Assembly (NCBI GenBank): GCA_947623455.1
Contig: OX392527.1
Location: forward strand, 7,312,001-7,376,000
DNA from: Mimachlamys varia
Taxonomy: Eukaryota > Mollusca > Bivalvia > Pectinida > Pectinidae
Direction: 5' to 3'
DNA length: 64,000 nucleotides
Numbering within the stretch: position 1 is the stretch's first letter; each line of letters begins with the position of its first letter. The position numbers and the translations under genes were made by a program. The notes under the pieces were generated by a model. That model was not told where the DNA came from. It saw only the letters and a list, made by a program, of their open reading frames with translations, and did no database searches. This document shows positions 34,884 to 47,588 of the stretch, piece after piece.

Positions 34884-36626
34884 TGACAAGCGGTTTGGGT
34901 TTTAACCTATTTAGGTAAAGATATCTTTATTTAAAAACAATATCTCTATTTAAATTTAAAAACAATATCTCTATTGCAAATACAGATATCTCTATTTCAA
35001 AAATTGAAATTGAAATATCTTTATATAATTTAATTTTGCCTATTACCCCAATGTTAAACTTTTTCAGGTTATATCGTATAACCTCAAAAATCAGACAATG
35101 CAAAAAGTGATGATTGTTTGAAGTTGTTTAAAGATGAAATTTATGCACACGGTAGTGTTTTTTGCAAAACCATTCAATTTTTTGTCATAATTAGTTCCAA
35201 ATTATTTTATAAGACCTATGTCTTATATAATTATGTATGTTCAGAAATGAAATTATAAGGAATGACCACAATTTATTTCAGGGTTATACGGTATATATCG
35301 CACTTTTTTGCATAAACTGCTTCGCGAATTTATGCAAAGTGCACACATTTTCGTCGGTATATACCATATAACCTGAAATAAATTGTGGTCATTCCTTAAT
35401 TAAATTAGAAATATCTGTATTTCAAATAGGGATATCTATATTTGAATAACATATATCTCTAATTGAAAAAGAGATATCTCTATTTCAATCAGAGATATCT
35501 ATTTCTTGTCCTTATGAAGATATATTTAATTACTAAGCTTTATTTGAAATAGATATCTCTAACTAAAATACTGATGTCTCTATTTCATAATCGTATAATT
35601 TCACAGTTGTGTTCAATTCAAAAGCATATATTGCTATTTCAATTGAGATATATGTAATTATTTGAAAATTAAGGTATGTTTAATTTAGATTCAGATATTT
35701 TTATTCTAAATAAGCATATCTTTATTCATATATGTTTGTCTCAGTCTGAAGAATTAAAATTTAAAACACAGAAAAAAGTATTGTTCTCCAACCTGTGGAT
35801 ACATGAACGGCTGTTGATCTAGCGCTGGCCACACAGGCACTTATTAAATGAATAACCACAGTCTTTCCAAGGTTTATCTACAACCATGTTACATATACAG
35901 TACGTAGTGGACCCTCAGCAAGACAAGACCTGAAATACCGAGTGTAATAAGTGCCTGTGGCCAGTCGGCAGGAGACTTTCATGGCAGCTGTACTGCAGAA
36001 AGTAGAGAGAACTGTTGCGGTTATACAGAGTACCATAGAAAGAACAGATGACCAGTTATTGAGGTTAAGGGCTGGTAAAAGGAATGAAAGAATTAGGGAT
36101 TGTATCCCAAATTGATTAGCATTTCCTGCTATTTCAAATATTTTTTGTGACATAGCTTCTGTCTTGCGCAAAATAATTAGACAAAGGGAGCAATCTTTTT
36201 CCCTTCATTGTGATTAAATACAGATATCTCTATTTCTAGTCAAATAGAGATTTTTTAAAATTAAAATTAAAGATTTATATCTGTATTAAATTATATAACA
36301 CACCTATATTTCTATTTCAATTACAGCTTTCTTTATTAAAAGAGAGATATCTATTTGAATCAGAGATATCTCTATCTTAACACAGATCGTCTCTACTTAC
36401 AATGAAATGCTGATATCTGTAATTGAAATAAAGATATACTTAATTAAGATTAAGATATATGTAATTCAAATGGATATCTGTATTTCTAATGGAGATCTCT
36501 CTAATTTTAATAAATATCTGTAGTTGTTATAGAAAAATCTTTATTTTCCATATATTCAAAGGTAGATATCTCTATTTAAAATGTAGATATCTGTATTTAA
36601 TAGTTAAAACCCCAAACGGCTTGTCA
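34884..36626. mobile_element. Non-autonomous TIR element filled with GATATCTCTATTT repeats
   Basis: The ends tgacaagcggtttgggtttt and aaaaccccaaacggcttgtc form a ~23-bp inverted pair. The 1.74-kb interior contains dozens of degenerate ~18-bp motifs of the type gatatctctatttcaaat in varied spacing, mostly on one strand. Two hairpins lie within it: 35,257-35,397, and ctggccacacaggcacttat (35,825) with its inverted partner near 35,948-35,968. A 97-codon minus-strand frame at 35,878-36,171 has no recognisable motif. Confidence 0.6.
35257..35397. repeat. Palindromic hairpin (MITE-like)
   Basis: aaggaatgaccacaatttat at the left is inverted at the right (ataaattgtggtcattcctt). The arms continue inward through the gggttatacggtatata-like stretch and through gcataaa/tttatgc. 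The whole 141 bp could fold into one long stem. Confidence 0.75.
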
Positions 36627-38104
36627 TTCAACCCGCCTTATCACGATTGTTTTATTACAGCACTGTTATTTATGCGAGTACTTATTGGAAACTAGGTGTT
36701 TCATTAGATTTTACTGAGTGAACTGCAAGTAAAAATGTAACTTTTTTGGTTGATGGGGTAAGCTGAGGGACTTTTGAAAGCAACTTCTAGGCTTGGAAAG
36801 TAACATTTTGTGACAAAGTTTCCAGCAAATTTGACAAGTTATAGCAATTAAATGTGACTTAGTACAACTCAATTTTTAGAGAATACTTTCTATATTTCCA
36901 ACCCTATATACTGTAGTCTAGTTATCTACAGGTGATGTACAATGTAAGTAAAAGGTAAACAGGGGATTGGAGGAACTCTCCTGATACAACTTACAACTTA
37001 ATGTATCATTAAGAATTGCTTTACACCTGCATTCTACTTACATATACCACATATATGAAGTGCTGAATACAGACATATGTGAATACAACCAGAGCCTTTT
37101 CATGGTAACATCATTCAAATTATATAAATTTATAAGAAGTACTAAGCATATGGTTATGGACTGCTGTGTTACAGGCTATATCAAGCCCAGCATTATGCCT
37201 GCTACATACAGTAAGTGTGGGGTCAAGGGAAGTTTAATTGTGGGGGAACTCTCTACACCAATCATGCTAATACATTATGTCACTGCTGTTGATACATTCC
37301 ACAATTCAAGCAGAAGTATTGTTGGCTTACTGATTAAACAAATACATTTGGAAGTCATAATACAGTGAATTCCACTTAATATCACCCCTGTTAATATCGC
37401 ATTCTTCTTTATATCACGTTTTTTTTTCAGAACACCATTTCCCCCTCTATATAATCTGTGTAAGATCATAGATGTCATTTCCATTGATTTCAAATACAAC
37501 TTGTACAAAATATTGCATAGAAAATAAAATTAAAATAACAAAAAAAAAAAAATGTTTTTGATGAAACAATATTATCTATAGATTGAAACATCTTCATATA
37601 TACTTTGAATAGCTTACTTTCAGTTATTGAGATTGGAAATGCACTAGATTTAGTGGAAAAAATGTTTCTCTGAATGTCACATATCTGTTAATGTCAATTG
37701 TTTTTGTCTGACAAATGCAACATGATATAAAAAGAATGCATTGTAGTACTGATACAACATTTGGATCAGGAAGTGTTAGCTCAATAATTTAAATCAAGAT
37801 ACCTATTCGGAAATGCTACCCAAAGGTTGCAAGTATTCAATTTCAACAAAGGTCACTGATGTAATAGGTTATTTATGTTATCTCATATGTTTAGTAAATA
37901 ACGTTCTATCTGCCCATGAATGAATCTTATCAATGGTTCTTAAATTATTTCTCTCATTGATCCTATTGTCATTGATGACATTGTACCAAAGAGAAACAAT
38001 TTTAACATCTAATAGGATATTTTCGTTGCTCATGACATTTAATTTCCACAAATTTTCAAACAACTGATGGAAATGTTGAAATTATAACCTATTATGATGT
38101 ATAC

Positions 38105-38275
38105 AGAATCGTTATTGTAATAAAGGTATAACATTATGTACAGTGAAAGTGCTCCCTCACAGCTAGGCTGGCCCTAAATGTCTCTAGATGTTATGTAATA
38201 GGACGAGAACCGTGACCCTTGGCTCTCCAGACCGATGCTCTACCAACTGAGCTAAAGGGAAATTCCCTACAGCTC
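38105..38275 (-). repeat. tRNA-derived SINE
   Basis: On the minus strand, A box TAGCTCAGTTGG (within 38,241-38,256) and a degenerate B box GGTTCTCGTCC (38,211-38,201) lie in a tRNA-like head (gagcatcggtctggagagcc). A non-tRNA body follows. The B box deviates from GGTTCGANNCC and no acceptor stem closes, so it is not called as a tRNA gene. Confidence 0.55.
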
Positions 38276-40499
38276 ACGCTTGTAAGGCAACCTAATCAAT
38301 GCACATCTTTTACATGTATACAGATTTTGAATTACTTGGAAACAAAATAACTCTAAATAATTTTGATCACTTTAATGTCTGATGCTAGACTAAATCCTAA
38401 AGTTTTAAACTAGGGGAGATAATATAAAGCTATTAGTAAAATTCAGGTAGAGAAATTCACCATAAAAACTTAGGGGCTGGTAGCCCGTCTATGATACAAA
38501 ATGAGGCATGATACAGCACGAGGCGACTGACCTATCATCTAGCCTATCAGATCCCGCCAAGCTCCATGTGACTGTGATTATAATACAGTGCCTCAGGTGC
38601 CCAGCTGCAAACTGCCTCCTTTATTTACACACTTGACACTAGTAAGGAAAAGTGGGATTGGCAAATGTGTGATGTACATGATCTAGATAGCTCGGACACA
38701 TACTGATATTTTTAACTATGGCATCTTGGTACACTTTAATCATGACCAAAGAAGTGGAATCAACTAAGAAAAAATGGAAAGACAGCTTGAATTGGAAGAT
38801 AGAGGCCATATCTGCCAGCATAACAGTGTACACTTGGCAGTATCAATGTAAGTACATGTATTAGCAATTTGAAAAATCCAGGAAATGAATACAGTTTATG
38901 TAAAGGTATTAACTTAAGGTAGATAATAATAATAATTGCAAAATGAATGCATTTGAATACACATACTAGTATATTGTGCATGGTGACTACAGACAAACAT
39001 TATAATTATATCATAAATTATATTTGTATATAAAGCTGAAATCCAGTAAAAATATGTTTTCAAACACAAAATTAGTATGAAGTTTAATTAAAAAAAACCC
39101 ATATATTTATGCATCTGTTAGGAAAAGGAATATCAAAATAAATTAAAACTTTATCTATTTTTCAAGAAATAAGCAACAATTTATTTGAACTATTATTATC
39201 ATCAAGTTTTAACACAGATGTTATGTGTGGTGTGTGTGTGGCTGGGGGAGGGGGGGGGGGGGAGTTGAGTTTTAATGTAATAAATGGTTTCTGCTAAATG
39301 AGTAGCAGATTTTAAGAATCAAATTTTTAAAAAAAAGCCACTGTTAAAGTAAAACAACGCTGATAAAGCAGTTCAACTTCACATTATTTCTGACTGGTAC
39401 TCGTAAGAGAATTTCTCAAAAAGTTCCATTATAACTAACCCTAAATTAATTCATGATAATGATTACAACCACATGGGGATCATTTAAATTGTTAATTACA
39501 GTAACACCACAGGGTTCTTTTATCTGACACCTAATGATGGGACGGTGACAGTGGTCACATGGTGCATTTTCAGTTTCATAATGTTCTTCCTAAAAACCAC
39601 CTGATTTTGATGAAACATGGAAAGAAATATGATCCCCAGCAAGGGGAGAGGAGAATTCATACACTGCAACTTGGTAGGACATAGCAGCAAGGGATCATTA
39701 ACTACTTTAAAGAATGGTAAGAATTTGACTAGATAATTTATTGAAGCCAAAAAAAGTCCCTTTTGACCCCATTTAGGACTCGCACAACTAAATAATTTAC
39801 TATATGTTATTACTAAGCTTTAGAGCTAATAACTTTAATATTTGAAGTTCAACACTAGTGACAACTGCCTGGATTCACAGATACATACATGGCAAAGACA
39901 TCAAATGACATTTTATCAGAAGTTTCGTGGCATTTTAACTCGCTACGGTCATCTGCTTCGGACAACTGGAAATTTACATATCAAACCAGTGAAATGGGAC
40001 GGGAACACCCTCTGACTTTTGACCCCATATCAATCCGCCATCACATATCAAAATCTACCAAATATATACATTTTTGTAAAGTTAAATATCTATAGATTTC
40101 ATTCAAAGCAGAATATGTCAACAATTACCTATTTAGATTATTCAGAATCACTGTACTTAGCCGGAACAAATTTTCGGTAGGAACTACAAATGTATGAAAC
40201 ACTTCGTGATAGGCTGATTTAGTTGTGTGAGTCCTTTAGGGCCCCCACAATACCAAAAACAAGTCCTTTAGCCATAAAGCTGGAAAAAAAATCATAAATA
40301 ACAAAATTATTCATAAACAAATATGCGACAAATTTAAAATATCAACTTCCATCAATTAATCTAGTTTGCCTATAGAGATATGAATTTAGCAGGATTCACA
40401 TTTTTTATATTTTACAAAGTCGGATGTTAATTCTGAAACAAATTAAGAAAACAGTAATATTTTGTTTTTCAATTTCTGCCTCTTGTTTTATTTTTATAA

Positions 40500-41030
40500 T
40501 TTCTAAAGGTCACAAGTGCAATTTTTGAAGATATAATGATGAAACTTGATACCTGCATCATTGTACATTATACCCCCCCCCCCCCCCCCCATCTAATTTT
40601 AGTTGCCGTGGTAACCAGGTTTTACTTTAACAGAAATTTAGGTTGTCATGGTAATAAGCTCGTATAAACAGGTTTTTTTTGGAAAATTTAGACCACACAA
40701 CTCCTTCTAAACCAGTAAACCAATTTCAATGAAGCTTCACGTGAATGAAAGAGACCAAGTGTAGATATGCATGCAGGTTATTTTATGCAGACTTTTGGTT
40801 GCCATGGTAACCAGGTCACTATAAACAGGTTTTTGTTGGAATGTTTGTCAGGGAAACTTCTTCTTAACCTGTCACCAATTTCAATGAAACTACGCAGGAA
40901 TGTTAGGGATGATATGAAGAGGTGATCTGCAGACAAAAGTTTGTTTGTCTTCAAAATTGCCTGATAAAGTTTTTATTGCTAAGGGAGTGGTAGCAGGAGG
41001 TATAAGGCCATTGGCGTACAGTTCTAGTTT
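40500..41030 (+). repeat. Interspersed repeat carrying RFX/X-box-like motifs
   Basis: Two degenerate ~200-bp units each contain a GTTGCC(A/G)TGGTAACC palindrome (40,602-40,616 and 40,798-40,812), with a weaker third copy at 40,642. They also share aaccaatttcaatgaa and tataaacaggttttt blocks. No coding sequence is seen. Confidence 0.6.
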
Positions 41031-41908
41031 TGTTAAGACGTTATAAAGTTGGCAGTAACCAAACAAGGTGTCAACCCACTTAATGTCAAGGTCATTGGAT
41101 CAAAGGGCAAGTCAAATATAGCATCTCTTAATTAACTGCTAAACTATAAGGGTTAAATAACAAACTGGGGCCTTTCCTGATGTGTCAGTGTTGTATATGT
41201 GTGCAACCAACTTGTAACTAATTGATTCAGATGTTTAGAGCTGCATATCTACCTTTTGTTCTATTTTCATTTAGACTCGTTGATAGATTCTTTACATATT
41301 GAATTAATGCTGCCATAGGGGCCTTAGAAATAGTTTCCATGTCTGCGCCATCTAGTTTTATTTAACATTATAATGTCTGTAATATTACCAGGTATTTAAA
41401 TCTTAAATGTTCATAATATGCATATGAGAAGGATACAGGTAGCTCTAAATATTTTTCTTTTCTTTCAGGTTTTATTAATGGTGCCCACAAGATGATGAGG
41501 ATTTCTGGCTTAAGGAAAATCTGTCTGTTCATCCACTGTCCATGAATGAAATTGTTTAGGTTTATTTGCACTTACTAGGTATATGCAGAAAAGGTATATT
41601 GTCTTGATGAACACTTTATAATTAATCCAATACCAAAATGCATAATGACTGTAAGGGGAAATAAACTTTTGATTTTAAAAGAATGAAATGTGCAGAAGAG
41701 ATTTGTTGATGAAATCAATACCAGCCTTTCTTGCCATCCAAACCTAAACATTTTATTTACTTTCATTCATTAATACGAAAATTAGTAAGGTTCCCTTTAT
41801 CATATAATGTATTTAGACAGCAATTATTCTAAAATAGGCCAATCGTTGATAATCTGTTGAGAAAGCTCCCAATATCATCCCTTGTTAAGATGTTCATCTA
41901 TCTCAGAT

Positions 41909-42212
41909 GCCTCGTTAGCTGAACGGTCTAGACCATTTGACCAGATCGTGTTGACATGCTGTGTGTGGAAGGTCGAGGGTTCGCAGCTCAGCCGACTCTG
42001 AGTAAAAAGTTTCTCTCATACGAAGGCTTCTGCCCACGGTCTCTTCTCTTTTGTAAGGAGTTTAAAAAATCGTGAAGTACCAGTTAATGACATAAATACC
42101 CGAAAAAATTATATCAGGCCCCAGCATAAAAAATTCAGCAGTAATTATAAGGAGCCAAAAAGGCTTAGTCCCTAAGTTTGCAGAGCGTCCATAAATAACT
42201 GCCAAAGTAAAG
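41909..42212 (+). repeat. tRNA-derived SINE
   Basis: The head reads gcctcgttagctgaacggtc (A box TAGCTGAACGG) with B box GGGTTCGCAGCTC at 41,977-41,989. It is followed by a ~220-bp body and an agtaaagtaagtaag tail at about 42,200-42,220. Structure and tail identify a SINE rather than a tRNA gene. Confidence 0.6.
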
Positions 42213-44412
42213 TAAGTAAGAGGCCATAATTAATTATCTGTTGTCTCTAAGGAAGCACCTTTAACCACGTTGTTTATTGTTATTTCTTATTGCAATACCT
42301 AACAATTCTGTGGTGTTAGCAACCGTTATCACCAAATTTGGGCCGCCATTCCATTCTCAGAAAATTAGTTTTTTCATGTCGTTATATACATGTAGCGCCG
42401 TTATGGTAAACAATGTTCATAATGTATGTCGTTGTCAAATAGGTAATAAATGAAACGAAACTGCAATACTGTTGTTTTATATACATGTAGTATATTTTTA
42501 TACTGTCTTCTTAAGATTCAGTAAGGTTTGATCGAGTAGACCCAAATCCATGCAAACTAATATAAAGATATATGTAAGGCCATACCAATTTGATTTATTG
42601 TTCGTCGGATTTACCGCTCCTATTTTGGAAAAATAAAATAAAAGTAAAAGTAAAATATTACCGCTCCAATTTTAGCGTCAATATTAATGAAAAATGACGA
42701 ATCTGGATATATTTTACAATGGTTCAAAATTTAGAAACGCCATTTTGGATCATTGGAATGTTTGAAATGAAGGTAAAAATGGTATTTTAAGCAGTTTTTT
42801 TTCGGCAGCAACACAAGGGAAATGCGCGACGAGGCTTTTTCACTTGTGTTTTAAGAAAACTGAGAATGCGTCAAAATTGCTTTTATCGTGTTGATCACTA
42901 CATAATCCGGTCGCCATAATGTATTGCAAAATACCGCAATAGATAACTTATTGTTCCAAGATATCTTGATCAAATAAACAAAATACGGAACTCAAGCGGT
43001 CTCATTAAAAAGCGACTTCAATCAAATATCTTTTAAAATCCTGAATTAAGTAAACAACATCAGAAGACATGTTGTTAATACAAATGTATGACTATAATAA
43101 CACCTCTATATTGAATTTCAAATCGATACTCTTCTCAAGCAATCGACCCAATTTGGCAGACATCAATGTCATTTCATCAGTCTTATTTTAGTAGACAAGG
43201 CCTAATGTTGATAGTTAAAAAACGTTTTTGTTATTCATATTTTGAAATATGTTTGTAGGTATTACCATTCGAACTCTCTTCCAGATGCCGTAGTTACTTA
43301 GTCATCAGTGGTCAGAACATTTAAATCCCGAATGGATGAACACTGGGTTCATGATGCTTATTCAACCACGAGATAAACAATAATGAACTTATTCATATAT
43401 GGGACGTCAGCTTATGAACTGATATTAATCTTTCTGATTTGGATATATAGTACACAAATAATGCTTGTGTCCATTAATATCATTATTAATGTTACTGCAA
43501 CTCAAAGGTTATGTCAGCAAAACACCTTGTGTCATACATCTAGCCTTCAGGGTTTGTTTTATATAGCGGTACATCATACCACGGATTTCGATTAGATTTT
43601 CTAAGTCCGTGATCATACATATATTTTGTCATCATTAATTTATATCATTTCAATCAAATATGCATTCTGCATGAAAAGAAGCATCTTAATACCTACAAGA
43701 AAAAAATGTGGTTGCTAAAAGGTGTTTCCTACGGATTTGGTTCAATCACTTAACTTGAATGAATGACCTTGGGTCTTCTAATAAGGTAATTCAAGAAAGC
43801 TTTTCTCTCAAATGCTGTTTTATTGCATAGAATTATGCAAGTAGTTTATACCATGGAAACTATTTAAAAAAAACGCTACCACAGTTTAAATACATGTTCT
43901 ATTTTGTGATACATTATATCAATAGTCAAACAATTATTCTGACATTTAGTTTTTTGAAAACTACTGCTCGCTCGAAATTTTAAGAAATTCAAAAAGAAAT
44001 TGCGCCCGCTTGCTCCAATTTTAAAATCTCATTTTCCGAAGAACAATAAATCAAATTGGTATGGCCTAAGTATATGATGATCAGTCATCAATAATTGACT
44101 AAATTCAAATCCAGAATCAAAGAATGGAAAGTCGTGCAGCATCCCTGCACATCTCTGGTTTTATATATATATATATAGCAAAATATGTCACTAAGAAACA
44201 GACTTAGACTTTATCCTTACAACCTAATTATCAATTAAAAGACCAAACAGAACGATGCACAGAATGAGATCAACTAGAGACTGATGCAAAGAATGAAGAC
44301 TTTTCTACGTTTGTCAAATGCAATTTAGGGCTGCATGGGAACTTTATGGGAGTATGGATGGCTTCAACATCCATAATTTATAAGAGAATACCTTTTAAAG
44401 ACATGAATGTCA

Positions 44413-45096
44413 AATTATTTTGGATTGATCCCGAAAAGATATTGGTATCAAAACTCTTTGTAATTTTAGGAATCGGTCCCGAAAATCATATTCTTATTGA
44501 AGCACAGTTTTTTTCAGATAAAGTTTCCGGATTAATCCCGAAAATCATCTTCTTATTGTAGCACAGTTTTTTTTCAGAATAATTTCGGGATCGATCCCAA
44601 AAAAGCACTTCTTGCTAATTTTTGGGATCGATCCCGAAACTCATATTCTTATTATAGCACGTTTTTTCAGAATAATTTTTGGGATCGATCCCGACAAAGG
44701 ATTTCTTGCTAATTTTTGGGATCAATCCCGAAAATCATATTCTTATTATAGCACAGTTTTTTTTCAGAATAATTTTCGGGATCGATCCCGAGAAAGGACT
44801 TCTTGCAAAATTTTGGGATCGATCCCGAAAATCATATTCTTATTGTAGCACAGTTTTTTGTATAAATGTTCGGGATCGATCCCGAAAATCAGCTAGAAAT
44901 TCAGTGTTTTATTTTTGAAAGGGTATAAATACCGAGAAATCAAAAAGATATATCAGAAAATACCATTGTATCAATTGATCATTATGTGATTAAATGGCTT
45001 TATGCATCAGCATTTTTGTGATTGTACATGGGTGAATTACTGAAAACACACGTCAAAAAGAGGAACGCCATAAATTTTTCCTCTTCTGGAATATAT
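44413..45096 (-). repeat. Right inverted repeat with GGGATCGATCCC palindromes
   Basis: This is the inverted partner of 26,864-27,438. It has more palindrome units than the left copy (about ten CGGGATCGATCCCG-like sites, some mutated to attgatccc or ggtcccg) and a 20-bp insertion near 44,915-44,935 relative to the left copy. Confidence 0.8.
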
Positions 45097-45339
45097 AGAG
45101 TTATAATAATTACATGTTAAAAACATGAATATATTCGTTTTGTGATATTAACTTTTCTGGCAGATCATGATCAAACACCAGTGAGTTATCATTTTGCATG
45201 ATTTAGTTCTTTTTTGTTCTAGATTTTTCTTTAGTGGTAAAACCGGTTTGTTTTATTTTGTCTTTTATAATAGCAGTAAAACAGATTTGCCTGCTCTTGT
45301 CTTTAGAAATAAAACAGGTTAGTGTTATATTGTCTTATT

Positions 45340-45725
45340 TGGAGGGGCGTTAAAAATTTGTTTGTGGAGGGAGACCTAATTGATATGTATCCAGTATTTT
45401 TGTAGCTTCCTTGGATGAAACTGAACAAAGTTTGTGAAAAGAAATGACCTTCACCCATATTCAAGGTCATAGGGGTAAAATCTTTTAAAACATTTAAACA
45501 ACTTCTTTTGAAATGCCGAAAGGGCAGAGACATGATATTTGGCTGGTAGCTTCCTTGGAAGAAGCCAAACAAAGTTTGGGAATGAAAATGACCTTGTCTT
45601 ACTTTCAAGGTCACAGGGTTAAAATATGTTGAATGTCATACAGTAATAGAATTCAGGTCACTTTAGGGTTAAAAGTAAGAAATTGATACCAGGTGAGCGA
45701 TGCAGGCTCATTTGGCCTCTTGTTG
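45340..45725 (-). repeat. AGGTCA-family interspersed repeat
   Basis: Two degenerate units contain ttcaaggtcata/ttcaaggtcacag and gacatgatatttggctggta. It ends at 45,690-45,725 with ggtgagcgatgcaggctcat and ggcctcttgtt, the inverted form of the family's usual start. Confidence 0.65.
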
Positions 45726-45809
45726 GTTGTGCTATATATTGGATATAGATATTACCAGGTGCAACACGGGTCCTAATGGTCAATGAGTTAGCAATGTTAA
45801 CAGTGTTTA

Positions 45810-47588
45810 AAGTAGCAGATAGGAACGTAGTCATAAGTAACAGATAGGAACGTAGTCAAAAGTAGCAGATAGGAATGTAGTCTAAAGTAGCAGATAGGAA
45901 CGTAGTCTAAAGTAGCAGATAGGAACATATGGTCTAAAGTATCAGATAGGAATGTAGTCTAAAGTAGCAGATAGGAACGTAGTCTAAAGTAGCAGATAGG
46001 AACATATGGTCTAAAGTAGCAGATAGGAATGTAGTCTAAAGTAGCAGATAGGAACATATGGTCTAAAGTATCAGATAGGAACGTAGTCTAAAGTAGCAGA
46101 TAGGAACATGGTCTAAAGTATCAGATAGGAACGTTGTCTAAAGTAGCAGTTAGGAACATAGTCTGAAGTATCAGATAGGAACGTAGTCTAAAAGTAGCAG
46201 ATAGGAACATGGTCTAAAGTAGCAGATAGGAACGTTGTCTAAAGTAGCAGTTAGGAACATGGTCTATAGTAGCAGATAGGAACGTAGTCTAAAGTAGCAG
46301 ATAGGAACATAGTCAAAAGTAGCAATAGGAACGTAGTCACAAGTAGCAATAGGAACGTAGTCTAAAGTAGCAGATAGGAACATAGTCACAAGTAGCAATA
46401 GGAACGTAGTCTAAAGTAGCAGATAGGAAAGTAGTGTAAAGTAGCAGATAGGAACATAGTCTAAAGTATCAGATAGGAACGTAGTCTAAAGTAGCAGATA
46501 GGAACGTAGTCTAAAGTAGCAGATAGGAACATAGTCTAAAGTATCAGATAGGAACGTAGTCTATAGTAGCAGATAGGAACGTAGTCACAAGTATCAGATA
46601 GGAACGTAGTCTAAAGTAGCAGATAGGAACATAGTCTAAAGTATCAGATAGGAACGTAGTCTAAAGTAGCAGATAGGAACGTAGTCTAAAGTAGCAGATA
46701 GGAACATAGTCTAAAGTAGCAGATAGGAACGTAGTTTAAAGTAGCAGATAGGAACGTAGTCAAAAGTAGCAGATAGGAACGTAGTCAAAAGTAGCAGATA
46801 GGAACGTAGTTTAAAGTAGCAGATAGGAACGTAGTCTAAAGTATCAGATAGGAACGTAGTCTTTAGTAGCAGATAGGAACGTAGTTTAAAGTAGCAGATA
46901 GGAACGTAGTTTAAAGTAGCAGATAGGAACGTAGTCAAAAGTAGCAGATAGGAACGTAGTCTAAAGTAGCAGATAGGAAAGTAGTCTAAAGTAGCAGATA
47001 GGAAAGTAGTCTAAAGTAGCAGATAGGAACATAGTCTATAGTAGCAGATAGGAACGTTGTCTAAAGTAGCAGATAGGAACATGGTCTAAAGTAGCAGATA
47101 GGAACGTTGTCTAAAGTAGCAGATAGGAACATGGTCTAAAGTAGCAGATAGGAACGTTGTCTAAAGTAGCAGTTAGGAACATAGTCTATAGTAGCAGATA
47201 GGAACGTAGTCTAAAGTAGCAGATAGGAACGTAGTCTAAAGTAGCAGATAGGAACGTAGCCAAAAGTAGCAGATAGGAACGTAGTTTAAAGTAGCAGATA
47301 GGAACGTAGTCAAAAGTAGCAGATAGGAACGTAGTCTAAAGTAGCAGATAGGAAAGTAGTCAAAAGTAGCAGATAGGAACGTAGTCTAAAGTAGCAGATA
47401 GGAACATGGTCTAAAGTAGCAGATAGGAACGTAGTCAAAAGTAGCAGATAGGAACGTAGTCAAAAGTAGCAGATAGGAACGTAGTCTAAAGTAGCAGATA
47501 GGAAAGTAGTGTAAAGTAGCAGATAGGAAAGTAGTCAAAAGTAGCAGATAGGAACGTAGTCTAAAGTAGCAAATTGGAACGTAGTCTT
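45810..47588. repeat. Minisatellite, 25-bp unit (about 70 copies)
   Basis: The consensus agtagcagataggaacgtag plus tctaa has frequent variants (acatggtc, gttgtc, agtcaaa, agttaggaac, and a cag-less agtagcaatagg). It is intergenic, outside the inverted-repeat element, and shows no similarity to an exon of either gene. Minus-strand frames of 71-75 codons are by-products. Confidence 0.93.

Larger units (their letters stand above)
36627..44412. other. AT-rich region with scattered repeats, no gene recognised
   Basis: Apart from the separately listed SINEs and RFX-motif repeat, only short unsupported frames are seen. Homopolymers and microsatellites occur at 39,228-39,262 (gtgt and G run), 40,573-40,590 (C run) and 44,163-44,178 (ta). 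Positions 42,590-42,660 contain aaataaaagtaaaagtaaaa. Confidence 0.55.
26864..45096. mobile_element. Putative 18-kb element bounded by long inverted repeats
   Basis: The sequence from 26,864 inward (ttccagaagaggaaaaattt onward) reappears inverted from 45,096 inward over about 0.6-0.7 kb with scattered differences. Both outer edges abut TATA, which could be a short target duplication (26,865-26,868 and 45,092-45,095). Inside are a decayed transposase-like gene, a fragment with a P2X7-like zinc motif, other nested repeats and mostly AT-rich non-coding DNA. It could be one large decayed TIR transposon, or two related solo ends in opposite orientation. I favour the first but cannot prove it. Confidence 0.5.

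Noticed and set aside
35878..36171. 97-codon hydrophobic minus-strand ORF
   Set aside because: It has no similarity I recognise, lies inside a non-autonomous repeat element with a hairpin, and lacks supporting exon signals.
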